A stretch of DNA of 64,000 nt from Posidonia oceanica (lineage: Eukaryota; Streptophyta; Magnoliopsida; Alismatales; Posidoniaceae): assembly GCA_037176725.1 (NCBI GenBank), contig JAZBRS010000023.1, positions 29,259,001 through 29,323,000 of the forward strand, given 5' to 3'. Shown one piece after another: positions 32,701 to 45,865 of this stretch. Below the pieces are notes generated by a model. That model was given only the letters and a program-made list of their open reading frames with translations. It did not search any database and was not told where the DNA came from. Position numbers and translations under genes: made by a program. Positions within the stretch are counted from its first letter, which is position 1; every line of letters begins with the position of its first letter.

Positions 32701-34498
32701 TTGCATTTCTGGTCCCTGTTGTTTTTCTTATTTACAGTTTAGTCCTCTGTTCTGTTAACTGAGGCTTTTATTTTCCATTTTTCTTTACTGCTGTTGACAC
32801 CCCATCTTGGCAGGCTTGGACCATTTGGAGCCCTCCTAGTGACTGCTGGACTCAAACTCAAACCAAACTAAACCCTAACCCTCTTCTTTACCCTTCAAAA
32901 TCAGTCAAACTTGACCTAAGCCTTTACCCCTCTTCCCAAGCTCAAAACCTGACCAAAATCCACAGGAAAACTCACCCCTGATGACTTAGCAAACCTACCC
33001 AAAAACCCACAAAAATTCAAATCAAGACCATTCCCAAAAACCCTAGAAAACCTAGGTAAAACTCCCCTTTTTCTACACCTTAAAACCCCTCCAGAACCTC
33101 CTTAGAACTAAACCAAAACCTCAGAACCAGCTCTAGAAACCCTAGACTACCCACTCGCCAAGTTTCATCCCATTCCAAGACCTCTAAGCCTCTCATTTGC
33201 CCTAATTATCCTTTTCCCTCTCTGGGATTATCGTTTTCTCTCTCCACTCTCTCTCCTGATTATCATCTCTCTTTTCATCCCCCTCTTGTTCTCTTTTTGG
33301 CTTGGCTGTGGGCCCTCTTTGTACTTCTATCCCTTCTCTATCTTATTCCTATTTTTATTTTATTTTTAGCATTTTCCCTGAATTTTAAAAATCATTTCCC
33401 TCAAACCTATCTCTTTTCCTTTTACTTCCCTCTTTTTCCATTCCTTTCCTCCTTCTCTTTCCCTTTTCTCTCTTTTGCAAAAACCCATAAAAATCCCTAA
33501 AAATCTGTAAAACACCAAAACATAAAAGAAACAAATCAGAGTTCTAAGAAAAACAACTAAAAAACATTAAACAAGCAATTAAAAACTTAAACTTAACTAA
33601 ATCAAGCTAAAAAGAAAATCAAGCATGCAAACTAAAAAATACAAAACAAACCAAAAGAAAACACTGAAAAATCGAGAAAAAACTAAAATAAAATCAAAAC
33701 CCACCAAAAGCAAAAACCCCATCAGAAGAATTAAAAAAAAAAAAAACAACAAACCCTAAAAAGGAGAATTAAAAAACAAACACTAAGATAAGTAATTAAA
33801 GAAGCAAGAGACTTAACCTAATAAACATAAGAAAAACAACATAAGGACTTAATTAAAAAGGAAAAGGAAAACACATTTAAAAGACTTAAAAACACCCCAT
33901 CAAACCAGAGAAATCCAACTAAAATTTTCAAGAAAAATTAACAAATAAAAAAATCAAAACATAATTCAAAAGACTTAAGAAAAGAAAACCCTAAAAGACT
34001 AAAACTAAAAACCCAAAAACAATCCTGATTAATACGAAAATAAATCCTAAAAAATCCTAATCAATATCCTAAATGCTTAACAAGGGAAACACAATTTTAA
34101 AACAATTTAAAAAAGGTTTAACAAACACTTCATCAAGTGAAAACTAATTAAAAACAAAACAAAAACCCTAAAACCCTAATCAAGCACAAAACACACTAAT
34201 TAACCCAAAACAGTCATTAAAAAAATTCAATTAAAATCCTAACTCACAACACAACCTTTCTAGTATTTTTATTTATTTTTAGTTTATTTTTCCTAATTTT
34301 ATTTTCTCACTTTTCCCTCTCTTTCTTCCTTCTTTCCCATTTTTCTTTCCTTTTCTTCCTTACTGGGCCCGTTGGCCCGTTTCTCCCTTCCTCCTTTATT
34401 TCTTTTTCTTTTTTCTCGGCCCACAGCAGTCTGGCCCGCCCTTCTTCTTCTTCCTTCTTCTTCCTCGCGCTTCCACCGGACTTTTTCTCTCCCGCGAG

Positions 34499-37400
34499 TG
34501 TAGTAATCCCAGTATTCGGATCGTCCATGCACGTTGCCAAAGCTCGCGTGCACCGATCGGAATCAGGCTCACTATTAGTGGCTATGTCCGAGAAGGAAGA
34601 CCTAACTCGAAAAACATTTAAAAGAGGGAAAAAGGGAAAGAAAAGAAGAAGACAAGACAAAATCGGAGTCGCCACCAAGTCTATTAAATCGGAAGACGAG
34701 GAAAACCGGGGAAATGCGTGAATAATCGCGCAAAACCAAGCAAAAGATGTAATGCAGGGCAATGCAAAAGAAATGAGATGCAAATGAATGCAAATGATGT
34801 GACTCGTGCCTAGGACAAGGGCAATATGGTCATTGCGGGCCAAGAGAGGGTAAGGACTCCTGTTACGCGCGGGGAAGGTGTTAGGCACCCCCGACACGCC
34901 CGAGAATCGGTCTTTCTAGGCTTACGCTCGCATATGCAGGGAAATGCAGACTTTGAATGCCTAAGTGCCAATGAATGCCTGTCTAAATGCTCAAAGGTGT
35001 GCTCTAAGTGATGAAAGACAATGCAAGAAAGTAAACGTGCAATCTAAGCACTCAGCAACGCTGTCTGTGTTCCGAACCGGGCGGAACCTGGCTCGTGGGA
35101 ACTCCGGACAGTAAGCATCACTGCCCTATATGCAAATGCGGGCGATAAAACGAAACAGTGGGGAAAACAGGCAATGCAAGCGACATGCAAGAGGAAACAG
35201 CGTAAAACAGTGCGAGGAACGAAATAAGAATGCGAAAAGATGCGAAAACAAGGTTGACATGCAAGATGATGCAAGGAACGGAACAAGGACGCAAAACGGT
35301 GCGGAAAACGAAAGAAGGGCGCAAAACGGGGCAAGAAAAACAAGGGCACGCAAGACGAGACGAGAAAACGAAAGGGCACCCAAAACGGTGCAAGAAAACA
35401 AGACGGCACGCAAAACGAGGCAAGACAAAGAAGCGGCACGCAAAACGGAGCGAGGAAACTTGATAGCACGCAAAATGGAGCGAGAAAACTAAAGGGCGCG
35501 CAAAACGGTGCGAGAAAACAAGACTGCACGCAAAACAAGGCGAGGAAACTAAAGGGCACGCAAAACGGTGCAAGACAAAGAAGCGGCACGCAAAACGGAG
35601 CGAGAAAACAAGACTGCACGCAAAATGGAGCAAGACAAAGAAGCAGCACGCAAAACGGAGCGAGAAAACAAGATTGCACGCAAAATGAGGCGAAAAAACT
35701 AAAGGGCACGCAAAATGGTGCAAGACAAAGAAGCGGCACGCAAAACGGTGCGAGAAAACAAGACTGCACGCAAAACGAGGCGAAAAAACTAAAGGACACG
35801 CAAAACGGTGCAAGACAAAGAAGCGGCACGCAAAACGGTGCGAGAAAACAAGACTACACGCAAAACGAGGCGAAAAAACTAAAGGGCACGCAAAACAGTG
35901 CAAGACAAAGAAGCGGTACGCAAAACGGTGCGAGAAAACAAGACTGCACGCAAAACGGAGCGAGAAAACTTGAAAGCACGCAAAACAGAGCAAATGGCAT
36001 GCAAATGAATGCAGTGCAAGGGTTCAGGAGGACATACCTGGAGATCCGGGAGTCTGATCGGAGATCTGCTTGGTCCATGCTGAAGAGCGCTTCGCTGCGG
36101 TCGCCTGGGCAGCTTACTCGAGGAGATCCAACAGTCGGATTGAAAGATATCGCAGCTTCGGAGCAGAAGGGCCAGAACAGGAGAGAATAACAGATCTAAG
36201 TGTTCAGGAGGTCCTAGGGGTGTGCTGAAGGTCCTCCCAAGTGAAGGGGAGTTAAAAGTGCCTAGTGTATGCAAGGGGGGTGCTTAAATGCAAGATTAAA
36301 TGAATGCAGAATGCATGCAAAAGGCAAGAAAAGATAAGGAAAAGCAATTTGGAAAGAACAGGAGTTCAAAAGCATTTTTGAAGAAAGAAAGGGGCTAAAA
36401 TGCAAATTTTCCAGAAAACGGGGGTTCTGGGGAGTCCGGGAATGCAAGTGGAGGGCCTACATGCAATTTTTGCAAGCATAGGAGTTAAAATGCAACTTAG
36501 GGGCAAAACAGTCTTTTTACATGGTTTCCAAAGGATGCAAGGGTCTATGTGTGATTTTTAAATCATGCAGGGTCCGAAAATGCAATTTTTTATGGAAAAC
36601 ATGCTCTGGAATCATGATCTGGGGGCTGAAATGCAATACTTGGAAGAATCAGGGGTAAAAATGCAATGTAATAAGCTAAAATGCATGCCAAATGGTTACT
36701 GTCCATTTAAAATGGACCCAAATGCAAATATGCAAAGCCAAAAGGTGAAAAATGCAATGCAGTATGCAAAATGAGAAAATAAAAGCTAAGTTCCTACAGT
36801 GCAGTGGGCTAAGATGCAAAAATGACATAAAACAGGGATCTGAAATGCAATATAATAAGGCAAACTTCATGCATTAAAATTAAATAATCTACTGCAGGAT
36901 TCAGATGCTAAAATCAAAAACAGAAGGGCTAAACTCAAACTTTTTATAACTAGAAAGCACAGTAAATGGACCAAAATGGAAATACTGAAAAATAGGAATG
37001 AAATGAGCAATTTAGCAAGATATTAAATCAGAAACTAAGCATCTTAAATAAGCTAAGGACCAGAACGCAAAAATAAGAAAACTTAAGGCAGAAATGTAAT
37101 ATTCGCATTAAAACTATATAACTGAGAAAATAATGCTACAGTGAACTGCCGACGGTGGGGAGGTACTGTAGCAGAGACCGCCGAAGCTCAGCATCGCCGA
37201 CCCAGGGCGCTCGCGGATGCACGGGAGGGCGGAGGGGACTGCCGGCGACCGTGCGAAGCCCTGGAGGGTGTCGGAGCAACGTTCCAGTGGCTGGGACGTC
37301 CGGAAGACAGGTGGCCGGCGCCGGAGACGAAGGACTAACCGGTGAGACGCCGCTGGAGCAGGAGGGCCGGAGGGCTGGCTCTGACTGGTGGAGAAGCATC

Positions 37401-40100
37401 AGAGGAGGGAGAGGGAGCCAAGGAGGTTAGTGGTTACCTGTTTGGGCAGCCGAGGTGTCCTCCCGACCCAGGAGGATTCTGCAGTTGCCGGAGGTGGGCG
37501 TCCGGAGTGTGCGGGCGTCAGCGGCGGCTCGCGGGCGTTGGGATCGGCTCCACGCGATCCTCCGGAGCTTTCTAGGTACCTGGAGTGGAGGTTCGGCGAT
37601 CGGAGGAGCAAGCGGCTGAAATGGGTGCAGGTGGCGTTGCCTGAGGTGGGGAGAGCCGTCTGTCGCCCTCTGGCTCGAGTGGCAGCTTCTGGTGGACTGC
37701 TGAAGGTCCGGTGAGGGTGTGGAAGGGCTTAGATTAGCCTGAGGGACGCTGCGTTGAGAGGTTGCTGGTGGGTCGAGTTTCGGGCAGAAATCAGCACAAG
37801 TGTTTGTTGTGGGCAGTCGGAGGTGTGGTGTGCTATTCGGCTGAGGGATGGGTGGCCTGAGAAGATGTGGTTCAGGCGAGTGGCTCGGAGGAGTTTGGAC
37901 AAGTTTCAGGGACTGAGAAGGAGGGAATTTTGGAGGAAGGGATGTTGGGTTCTGGTTGGATTTCAGGGTGTCTCGGGGGAAATGTGGGTTGTTTTCGACG
38001 GGGGAAGGAAGGGAGGAGTTGCAGGAGGTTTGGGTGAGATTGGGCGGCCAATCCTGAAGGATTCTCAGGGTATTTTGGGTCTGGGTTTGCTGCGGAAGGA
38101 AGAGGTTGAAGTTCTGCGTTTTTTGGTGGATTTCTGAGGGGGAAAGGGGGCTCTCGCTTGCTGGGGATTACTCTGGAAAGCTCCGTCCCTCCGGGATCAA
38201 TTCTCAATCTTTTCTCCTCTCTCTTTTTTCTGATTCAGGCCTGACTTCTCCTCCTTTCTGCCCTGAATTCTGACGACTTCCTCTCTTGGCTTTGCAGGTC
38301 TGGGGCCATTGAATGCCGCGGAGAGGCGATGGCAGGAGCACGGACGGGATTCGGCGCGCCAGTCCGGCTCGAGCAGGAGGTGGCAGGCCAGGCAGAGCTA
38401 CAGGCCGGCGGATACTGTAGCAGCTGGCACGCGGGAGAGGAAGGAGGAAGAAGGTGGACTGTTGCTGTGGGCTGGGCTGACGTTTGAAAAGAAAAAGAAA
38501 AATAAAAGGGAAACGGGCTGATGAGCCCAGTAAGGAAGAAAGGAAAAGATAAAAAGGAAGAAAGAAAGAAAGATGGAAAGAAGGAGGGAAATAAAATAGG
38601 AAAAAATAAGATAAAAATAAACAAAAATATTAGATGAATTGGGTTGTAGGTTAGGTGTTTAATTGGATTTTTTAATGACTGTTTTTAGGTTAATTAGTGT
38701 ATTTTAGGCTTGATTAGGGTTCTAGGGCTTTCCTTTGTTGTTAATTCATTTTCCACTTGATTAAGTGTTGGTTAAATCTTTTTAAATTGTTTTTAAAATT
38801 GTGTTTCCTTGTTAAGTATTTTAGGATGTTAATTAGGATTTTTAGGATTTATTTTCATATTAATTAGAAAGGGTTTTGGGCTTTTTAGTTCTAGTCTTTT
38901 ATGTTTTTCTTCCTTAAGTCTTTTTGAACTATGTTTTTGATTTTTATTTGTTAATTTTTCTTGATGTTTTTTAGTTGGATTTTTCTGGTTTGATTAAGTG
39001 TTCTTAAGTCTTTCAAATGTATTCTTCTTTTCTCTTTTTTTTTTAATTAAGTTTTTATGTTGTTTTTCTTATGCTTATTAGGTTAAGTCTTTTGCCTCCT
39101 TTAATTACTTATTTTAGTGTTTGATTTTTAATTCTTCTCTTTAGGGTTTGTTTTTTTTAATTCTTTTAGTGGGGTTTTTACTTTTGGTAGGTTCTGACTT
39201 TATTTCAGTTTTTTACTTGATTTTACAGTATTTTCTTTTAGTTTGTTTTGCATTTTTTAGTTTGCATGCTTGGTTTTCTTTTTAGCTTGATTTAGTTAAG
39301 TTTGAGTTTTTAATCACTTGTTTAATGTTTTTTAGTTGCTTTTCTTGGAATTCTGATTTGTTTCTTTTATGTTTTGGGGTTTTACCAATTTTTAAGGATT
39401 TTTATGGGTTTTTGCAAAAGAAAGAAGAAGGAAAAGAAAAAAGAAGAAGAAAAGGAAAAAAAGAGAATAAAAGGGGAAAGAGATAGGTTTGAGGGAAAAG
39501 ATTTTTAAAATTCAGGGAAAATGTTAAAAATAAAATAAAAATAGGAATAAGATAGAGAAGGGATAGGAGTACAAAGGAGGCCCACAGCCAAGCCAGAAAA
39601 AGGGCAAGAAAGGGATGAAAAGAGAGACGATAATCAGGAGAGAGAGAGGAGAGAGAAAACGATAATCCCGGAGAGAGAAAACGATAATTTGGCCAAAAGG
39701 GGGTCTTAGAGGTCTCGGAAAGGGGTGAAATTTGGCGGGTGTGGGGTCTAGGGTTTCTAGTTTTGCTCCCAAAGTTTTGGTTTCGTTTTGAGGAAGTTTT
39801 GGAGGGGTTTTGAGGTGTAGAAAAAGGGTAGTTTTGCCTAAGTTTCCTAGGATTTTTGGGAGGGGTTCTGGTTTGAAATTTTGCAGGCTTTTTGGTGGGC
39901 TTGTTAAGTCATCAGGGGTGAGTTTTCCTATGGATTTTGGTTGGTTTTCAGGTTCGGGAAAGGGGGGTAATCCTAGGTCAGGTTTGGGCTTGCTTTGAGG
40001 GGAAAGAAGGAGAGGGAGGTGTGGATTTGGGTCTAGATTCGGGTCCAGTAGCCACCGGAAGGCTCCAAACGATCCAGCTTGTCAAAATGGGGTGTCAACA
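34499..40100 (-). mobile_element. Solo LTR 3 of the 5.5-kb LTR family (inverted, innermost)
   Basis: On the plus strand it starts TGTAGTAATCCC and ends GGTGTCAACA, the reverse complement of the ends of LTRs 1 and 2. TSD GCGAG is at 34494-34498 and 40101-40105. Length is 5602 bp with no insertion, so it shows the whole LTR: the conserved block at about 34850-34918, the 30-bp array at 35284-35995, GC-rich parts at about 37140-37720 and 38300-38460, and T-rich parts at 38600-39400. No coding domain was found. Confidence 0.9.
35284..35995. repeat. 30-bp LTR minisatellite, 24 units
   Basis: The unit centres on GCACGCAAAACGGTGC followed by AGACAAAG-, AAAACAAG- or AAACTAAAG-type spacers; I count 24 units. 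The word itself is a near palindrome. Relatives with about 10 units lie in solo LTR 2 (43290-43540) and solo LTR 1 (45540-45865). Frames that stay open across it (Cys/Phe-rich on the minus strand) are repeat artefacts. Confidence 0.88.
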
Positions 40101-43100
40101 GCGAGCTGCTGTAGTCTTCCCTCCGCCATTCAAAATTTGAAGCCTTCCATCACTTCGGTCTACAGAGCTCGCCGCTTCACCTCCATCTTAGCGGCTTTTC
40201 CGGAGGCACTCATTGCCAGCCGTCATCAGTCTCCTCTGCTGCAGTGGCCGCCGGTTGAATTCAAAAATTCCCAGCACGCCAGCAGCCAGCCTCCTCCGAA
40301 TAAAAAGCCTCCCGTTCATTCCTTCAACCACAGTGAGCAATCAGTGAGAGACCAGCAGTTAGCAACCTGAGAGAGCCCAATTCCAGAAGCAATTCCATCC
40401 ATTTCTTCCATCTGAAACAACCTTCCTCTTCTTCTCTGCCTCCTCCATTTCCAGAAGAAAGAGTGGCCAGAGAGAGTGGTCTGAGTGTCCACCTCTGCAT
40501 CCCGGAGAGAGCCTCCAATTCTCCAGCCTCCCTTCAGCAATTTCCTCCCCTTCCTCTGCTAAAATCCGCAGCAAACCTCCCTCTTCCCTTTCCAGCAAGC
40601 CAGACCCACCTCAAGCCACCACACTCCTCCCAGTTGCTTCCCCAATCTCACCCAACTACCAGCCTTCATCTCCCGCCATCCCATTGCCTTTTCACCACCT
40701 AAAACCGCCCTGAAACTCCACCTAATCACCACTGCAACCCAACACTCCTCCTTCAGCAATTCCCTCCACTTCAGCCTACAGCCTTCTCCCAAAATCCACC
40801 CAAACAATCCCTGAACCACCACCTTTCCAGAGCCTCCGACATCAAACCTAACCATCCACCACAGACCCCGAACTTCACTACAAACACCTGTGTCACCTCC
40901 ATACCCAGAATCAACCCAGCTCTCAAACTCTCTCCACACTCTCCGGAAAGCCCTTCCAAGCATCCAGACCCCTTCACCGGACTCCCAGCAACCCCCCGGA
41001 AGGCTCCACTCCACCGGACGAGCAGCAGACAAGGCCCCCCACCTCCGGTTGCTTACTGACAACCCATAGAATCCATTTCTCCGCTCGAGCTGCAGAAGCT
41101 CGGTCTGATCATTCGGGGAGCACCGGGAGATCGTCCTGAAGGAGTCCCAGCCACCGCGAGCCGCTGGAGATCACCGCTGCAACCAGACAGCCATCGCTGG
41201 CCAGCTCCGACACTGCCGAGGTCGGGAGCGCATTCCAGGCGCAAAGACAGGTAATTTCTCACTTTCTCCGCTCTCTCTCCTCCCTCTGCTGCTTTCCCGC
41301 CGTCCAGAAGCAAGGCTCCGATCCTCCTGCTCCATCCTCGACTCGCCGGACAGGTCGTCTTCTCCGGCGCCGACCTCCGGTCCTCCAGATGCTCCAGCCG
41401 ACGGAACGACGCCCCGATGGTCTCCGGAGCTCCGCACGAACGCCGGCAGCAGCCTCCGTCCTCCTGCGTCTCCTCAAGCCCTCTGTGCCGGCGGTGCTGA
41501 GGTCCGGTGGCTCACTGCTACAGTACCTCTCACCGCTGGCAGATTACTGTTTAGTTATTTTTCCAGTAATATAGTTTCTGCGTTGATATTGCATTCTTGC
41601 CTTAAGTTTTTATATTTTTGCGTTCTAGTCCTCTGTTTATTTAACCTGCTTAGTTTTTAATTAAATATCATGCTAAATTGCTGCTTTTATTCCTGTTTTT
41701 TCTGTATTTACATTCTGGTCCTTTTACTGTGCTGTTTAGTTATAATTTTTTGTGCTTTGGCCCCTCTATTTTCAATTTTTGCACATAGGTCCTGTTTCAA
41801 ATCAGACCATTTAATTGCATATAGTTTACCATATCATATTGCATTCTGTATCCCCATGTTTTACTGTTTTTGCATTTAAATCCTCTGCACTGTAGTAACT
41901 TAGGTTTCATTTTTGATTTTTGCATACTACATTGCATATTTTGCCTCCTGTTTTTTTTATTTTTGCATATAGGTCCTTTTTAAATGCACAGTAATCATTT
42001 TGCATGCATTTTAGCTTATTACATTGCATTTTCGACCCTACATTTTTCAAAAATTGCACATCAGTCCTTTCTTCTTGATTTCAGAGCATGTTTTGCATAT
42101 AGAATTGCATGTTTGACCCCTGCATGATTTAAAAATGACACATAGGCCCTTGCATCCCTTTAAAGTTATGTAAAAAGACTGTTTTGCCCCTAAAGTTGCA
42201 TCTTAGCTCCCATGCTTACAAAATTGCATGTAGACCCTCCACTTGCATTCTTGGACTCCCCAGAACCCTGTTTTCTGGAAAATTTGCACTTTAGACCCCA
42301 GAATTTTTCAAAATTGCACTCTGATTTCCATTTGCTTTCAAAACTTCTTCTGATGCATACCCTCTTTTCAAGTTAGCATTCTAAGTCCAATCTTTTGCAA
42401 AATGACCCTCTGCCCTCTCTTGTTTTCAAAACTCTCCCCTGTGGGCCCCATCCTTTTCAAAAATTTGCATTTAGCCCCCTTCTCTTTTCAAAAATGCATC
42501 TGAATCCCTATTTTTTCCAAAATTTCCCTTCTTGCCTCTTCTTGCTTTTGCATGCATCCTGCATTCATTTAGCTTTGCATTTTAGCATCCCTTTGCACAC
42601 ACTAAGCACCTTTTAGCTCCCCTTCACTTGGGAGGACCTTTTGCACACCCCTAGGACCTCTTGAACACATAGATCTGCTCTTCTCCCCTGTTCTGGCCCT
42701 CCTGCCTTGAAGCTGCGATATCTTCCAATCCGGCCGTTGGATCTTCTCAAACAAGCTGCCCAGGCGACCGCAGCGAAGCGCTCTTCAGCATGGACCAAGC
42801 AGATTTCAGATCAGACTCCAGGATTTCCAGGTATGTCCTCCTGAACCCCTGCATTGCATTCATTTGCATGCCATTTGCATTCTTTGCCTTGTTTTCGCTT
42901 TCTGTCTCTTTGAGCATGTAGAATAGGGCCTCCTCTTCTTGTCTATCAACTCAGATCCCCGTTTCGCGTACTCTTGGGTGTTTTGTGTTGTGTTTTCCCT
43001 GGATTCATCACTTAATGCGACTTTCTTTCCCCTTTTCCACGATCCGATCGCATCGCGAGCTTTGGGCAGCGTGCGAGACAGATCGTGGAACGATTTAGTG

Positions 43101-43289
43101 GGAAACGGTCACAAAGGGTGGTAATCCCTCCGTTTGCTCACTCTCCCCTTTGTAGGTCTTCACACCTACTCTGTGTGGCCCCGGACAGCGCCTGTTCTCA
43201 CACATGCGTTGTTCTACTTCTCCTTTTACTGCTTCTAATCTTTTCCTTGCATTTGCATTCGCACGGCTTTTCCGAGGTTTTATCTCGCT

Positions 43290-43540
43290 GCTTTTGGCAC
43301 CGTTTTGCGTGCCCGCTCTCGTTTTGGCACCGTTTTGCGTGCTTGCTTGGTCTTTCACGCCGTTTTGCGCGCTCGCCCTGTTTTTGGCACAGTTTTGCCT
43401 GCCCGTCATTGTCTTTTGCACCGATTTGCGTGCCGCCTTGCTTTCTCGCTCATTTTGCGTGCCGATCTTGTCTTTTTGCACCGTTTCACGTGCCGTTCTT
43501 GTTTCTTGCCTCGTTTTGCGTGTTTTACGCCGTTTTCCCT
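43290..43540. repeat. 30-bp LTR minisatellite in solo LTR 2, about 10 units
   Basis: The units are GCACCGTTTTGCGTGC with variable T-rich spacers, the reverse complement of the array at 35284-35995. Confidence 0.8.
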
Positions 43541-45539
43541 TGCATGTCGATCGCATTGCATGGTTTTGCCGTTGTTTTGCTTTTTCGCTTGCATTTGCAT
43601 ATAAGGCTGTGATGCTTACTGCCTGGAGTTCTCACGAGCCAGGTTTCGCCCGGTTCGGAACACAGACAACGTAGCTGAGCACTTAGACAGCACGTTTACT
43701 TCCTTGCTTTGCATCTCTCCACTTAGAGCACACCTTGAGCATTCATTTAGGCATTCATTGGCATTTAGGCATTCAAATCTGCATTTCCCTGCGTATGCGA
43801 GCGTAAGCCTAGAAAGACCGATTCTCGGGCGTGTCGGGGGTGCCTAACACCTTCCCCGCACGTAACAGGAGTCCTTGCCCTGTCTTTTGGCCCGTAATGA
43901 CCATATTGCCCTTATCCTAGGCTAGAGTCATCTCATTTACATGTATTTACATTTGTTTTCCTTTGCATTGCTTTGCTTTGCATTTCTTGCTTGGTTTTGC
44001 GTGTTAATTCACGCATTTCCCCCGGTTTTCCTTGTCTCCCGTTAATAAACATGGTGGCGACTCTGATTTGTCTTATCTTTCTCTTTTCTTCTCGATTTTA
44101 AGTGTTTTCGAGTTGAGCCTCTTCCTCGGATCAATCGCCGCTAATAGTAAGCCTGATTCCGATTGGGATTACTACAACTGCATTGCATCATTTCTCCCAT
44201 ATTTTTTTATTTTTGCATATAGGTCCTCTGCATGTCATTTAATTGCATATTTTACTTATAAAATTGCATTTTTGACCCTGCATGATTTAAAAATTGCATA
44301 TAGGTCCTCTGCCTGTCATTTAAATGCATATTTTGCTTATAAAATTGCATTTTTGACCCTGCATGTTTTAAAAATTGCACATAGATCCTCTGCATGCTTA
44401 TAAAAATCATTTAAATGCATATTTTGCTTATAAAATTGCATTTTAGACCCTACATATTTGAAAAAATTGCATATAGACCCCTGTTTGCATTCCCAGACCA
44501 CTAAGACCACTATTTTGCTTGCAAAATTGCATTTTAAATCGTGTTAATTTCAAAATTGCATGCCAATCTCCCATATGATTTCAAAACTTGTCCTAATGCA
44601 TGTTTACCTTGAAAAATTACATTTTGAACCCTGTATTTTGCAAAATTGCATTCAGACCCTCCAGTTTTCAAAAACTTTACATAAAAGCCCCAAACTTTTC
44701 AAGATCCTTGCATTTAGACCCTCACTTTTTCAAAAATTGCATATAAGGTCCCAGTTTTCTGAAAAATCATCCCTAAGTCTTTTCTTGCATTCTGCATGCA
44801 TTGCACTCATGCATTCTTGCATTTGGCATTCCTTGCACACACTTAAGCATTCTTAGTTCCCATTTACATAGGAGGACCTGTTTTGCACATCCTTAGGACC
44901 TCCTGTACACCTAGATCCATTCTCCTCCCCTGTTCTGGCCCCTCTGTCTTGAAGCTGGGATATCTTCAGATCCGGCCGTTGGATCTTCTCAACCAATCTG
45001 CCTGGACGACCACGGCGGAACACTCTTCAACATGGACCAAGCAGTTTTCAGATTAGGCTTCAGATTTCCAAGGTAAGTCCTCCTGAACCCTTGCACAGCA
45101 TTCATTTGCATACCATTTGCATTCCATGCATTGTTTTTGCTTTCTGATTTCTCAAGCATGTAGAATAGGACTTCCTCTTCTTATCTATCAACTCTGCTTC
45201 CTCTTTCCGCGTACTCCCAGTGCTTTGTGTCGCGTTTCCCCTGGATTCATCACTAATTGCGACTTTCTTCCCCTTTTCCACGATTCGATCGCATCGCGAG
45301 CTCTTGGCAGCATGTGAGACACATCGTGGGACATTTTGGTGGGAAACAGTCACAAAACGATGGTAATCCTTCCACTTGTTTCCCTTCCTCTTTGTAGGTC
45401 TTCACACCTACTTTGTGTGGTCTTTAAATGGCGCTCGTTCTCACACTTACGCTGTTTACCTCTGCTTTGCTTCTCCTGCTCTTTTTCTTAGCATTTGCAT
45501 CTGCATGGTTTTATCGATGCTTTATTTCGCTTGCTTTGG

Positions 45540-45865
45540 CACCATTTCGCGTGCCAGCTCTGTCTTTGGCACCGTTTTGCGTGCCCGCTTTGCTTCTGAC
45601 ACCGCTTTGCGTGCCCGCTTTGTTTTTGGCACCGTTTCACGTGCCCGCTCTGTTTTTGGCACTATTTTGCGTGCCCGCTTTGTTTTCCTGCACCGTTTTG
45701 CGTGCCGCTTTGTTTTCTGCACCGTTTTGCGTGCCGTTCTTGTTTCTCGCACCATTCTGCATTCTGGCTTTTTTTCTCGCACCGTTTCGTGTGCCGTCTT
45801 GTTTTCTTGCACCGTTCCGTGTGCCACTCTCGTTTCTTGCGTTGTTTCGCGTGTTTTACGTCGTT
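45540..45865. repeat. 30-bp LTR minisatellite in solo LTR 1, about 11 units
   Basis: Same word as at 43290-43540 (GCACCGTTTTGCGTGC), with more variation between units. Confidence 0.8.

Larger units (their letters stand above)
32792..44176 (+). mobile_element. Solo LTR 2 of the 5.5-kb LTR family (interrupted)
   Basis: It starts TGTTGACACCCC and ends GGATTACTACA, with TSD ACTGC at 32787-32791 and 44177-44181. Its own sequence is 32792-34498 plus 40106-44176, about 5.8 kb. It is inserted about 3.0 kb into solo LTR 1, in the same orientation. It carries a 30-bp repeat array at about 43290-43540 and the conserved block at about 43812-43880. No coding domain. Confidence 0.88.

Noticed and set aside
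35044..35993. Minus-strand frames of over 250 codons (Cys/Phe/Leu-rich)
   Set aside because: They are produced by the 30-bp LTR minisatellite. Neighbouring solo LTRs give similar frames in different registers, and there is no homology.
37136..38624. GC-rich frames (Arg/Gly/Pro-rich) in solo LTR 3
   Set aside because: Homologous LTR parts at 32100-32370 and 41060-41570 give unrelated frames. No domain or consistent frame, so not coding.
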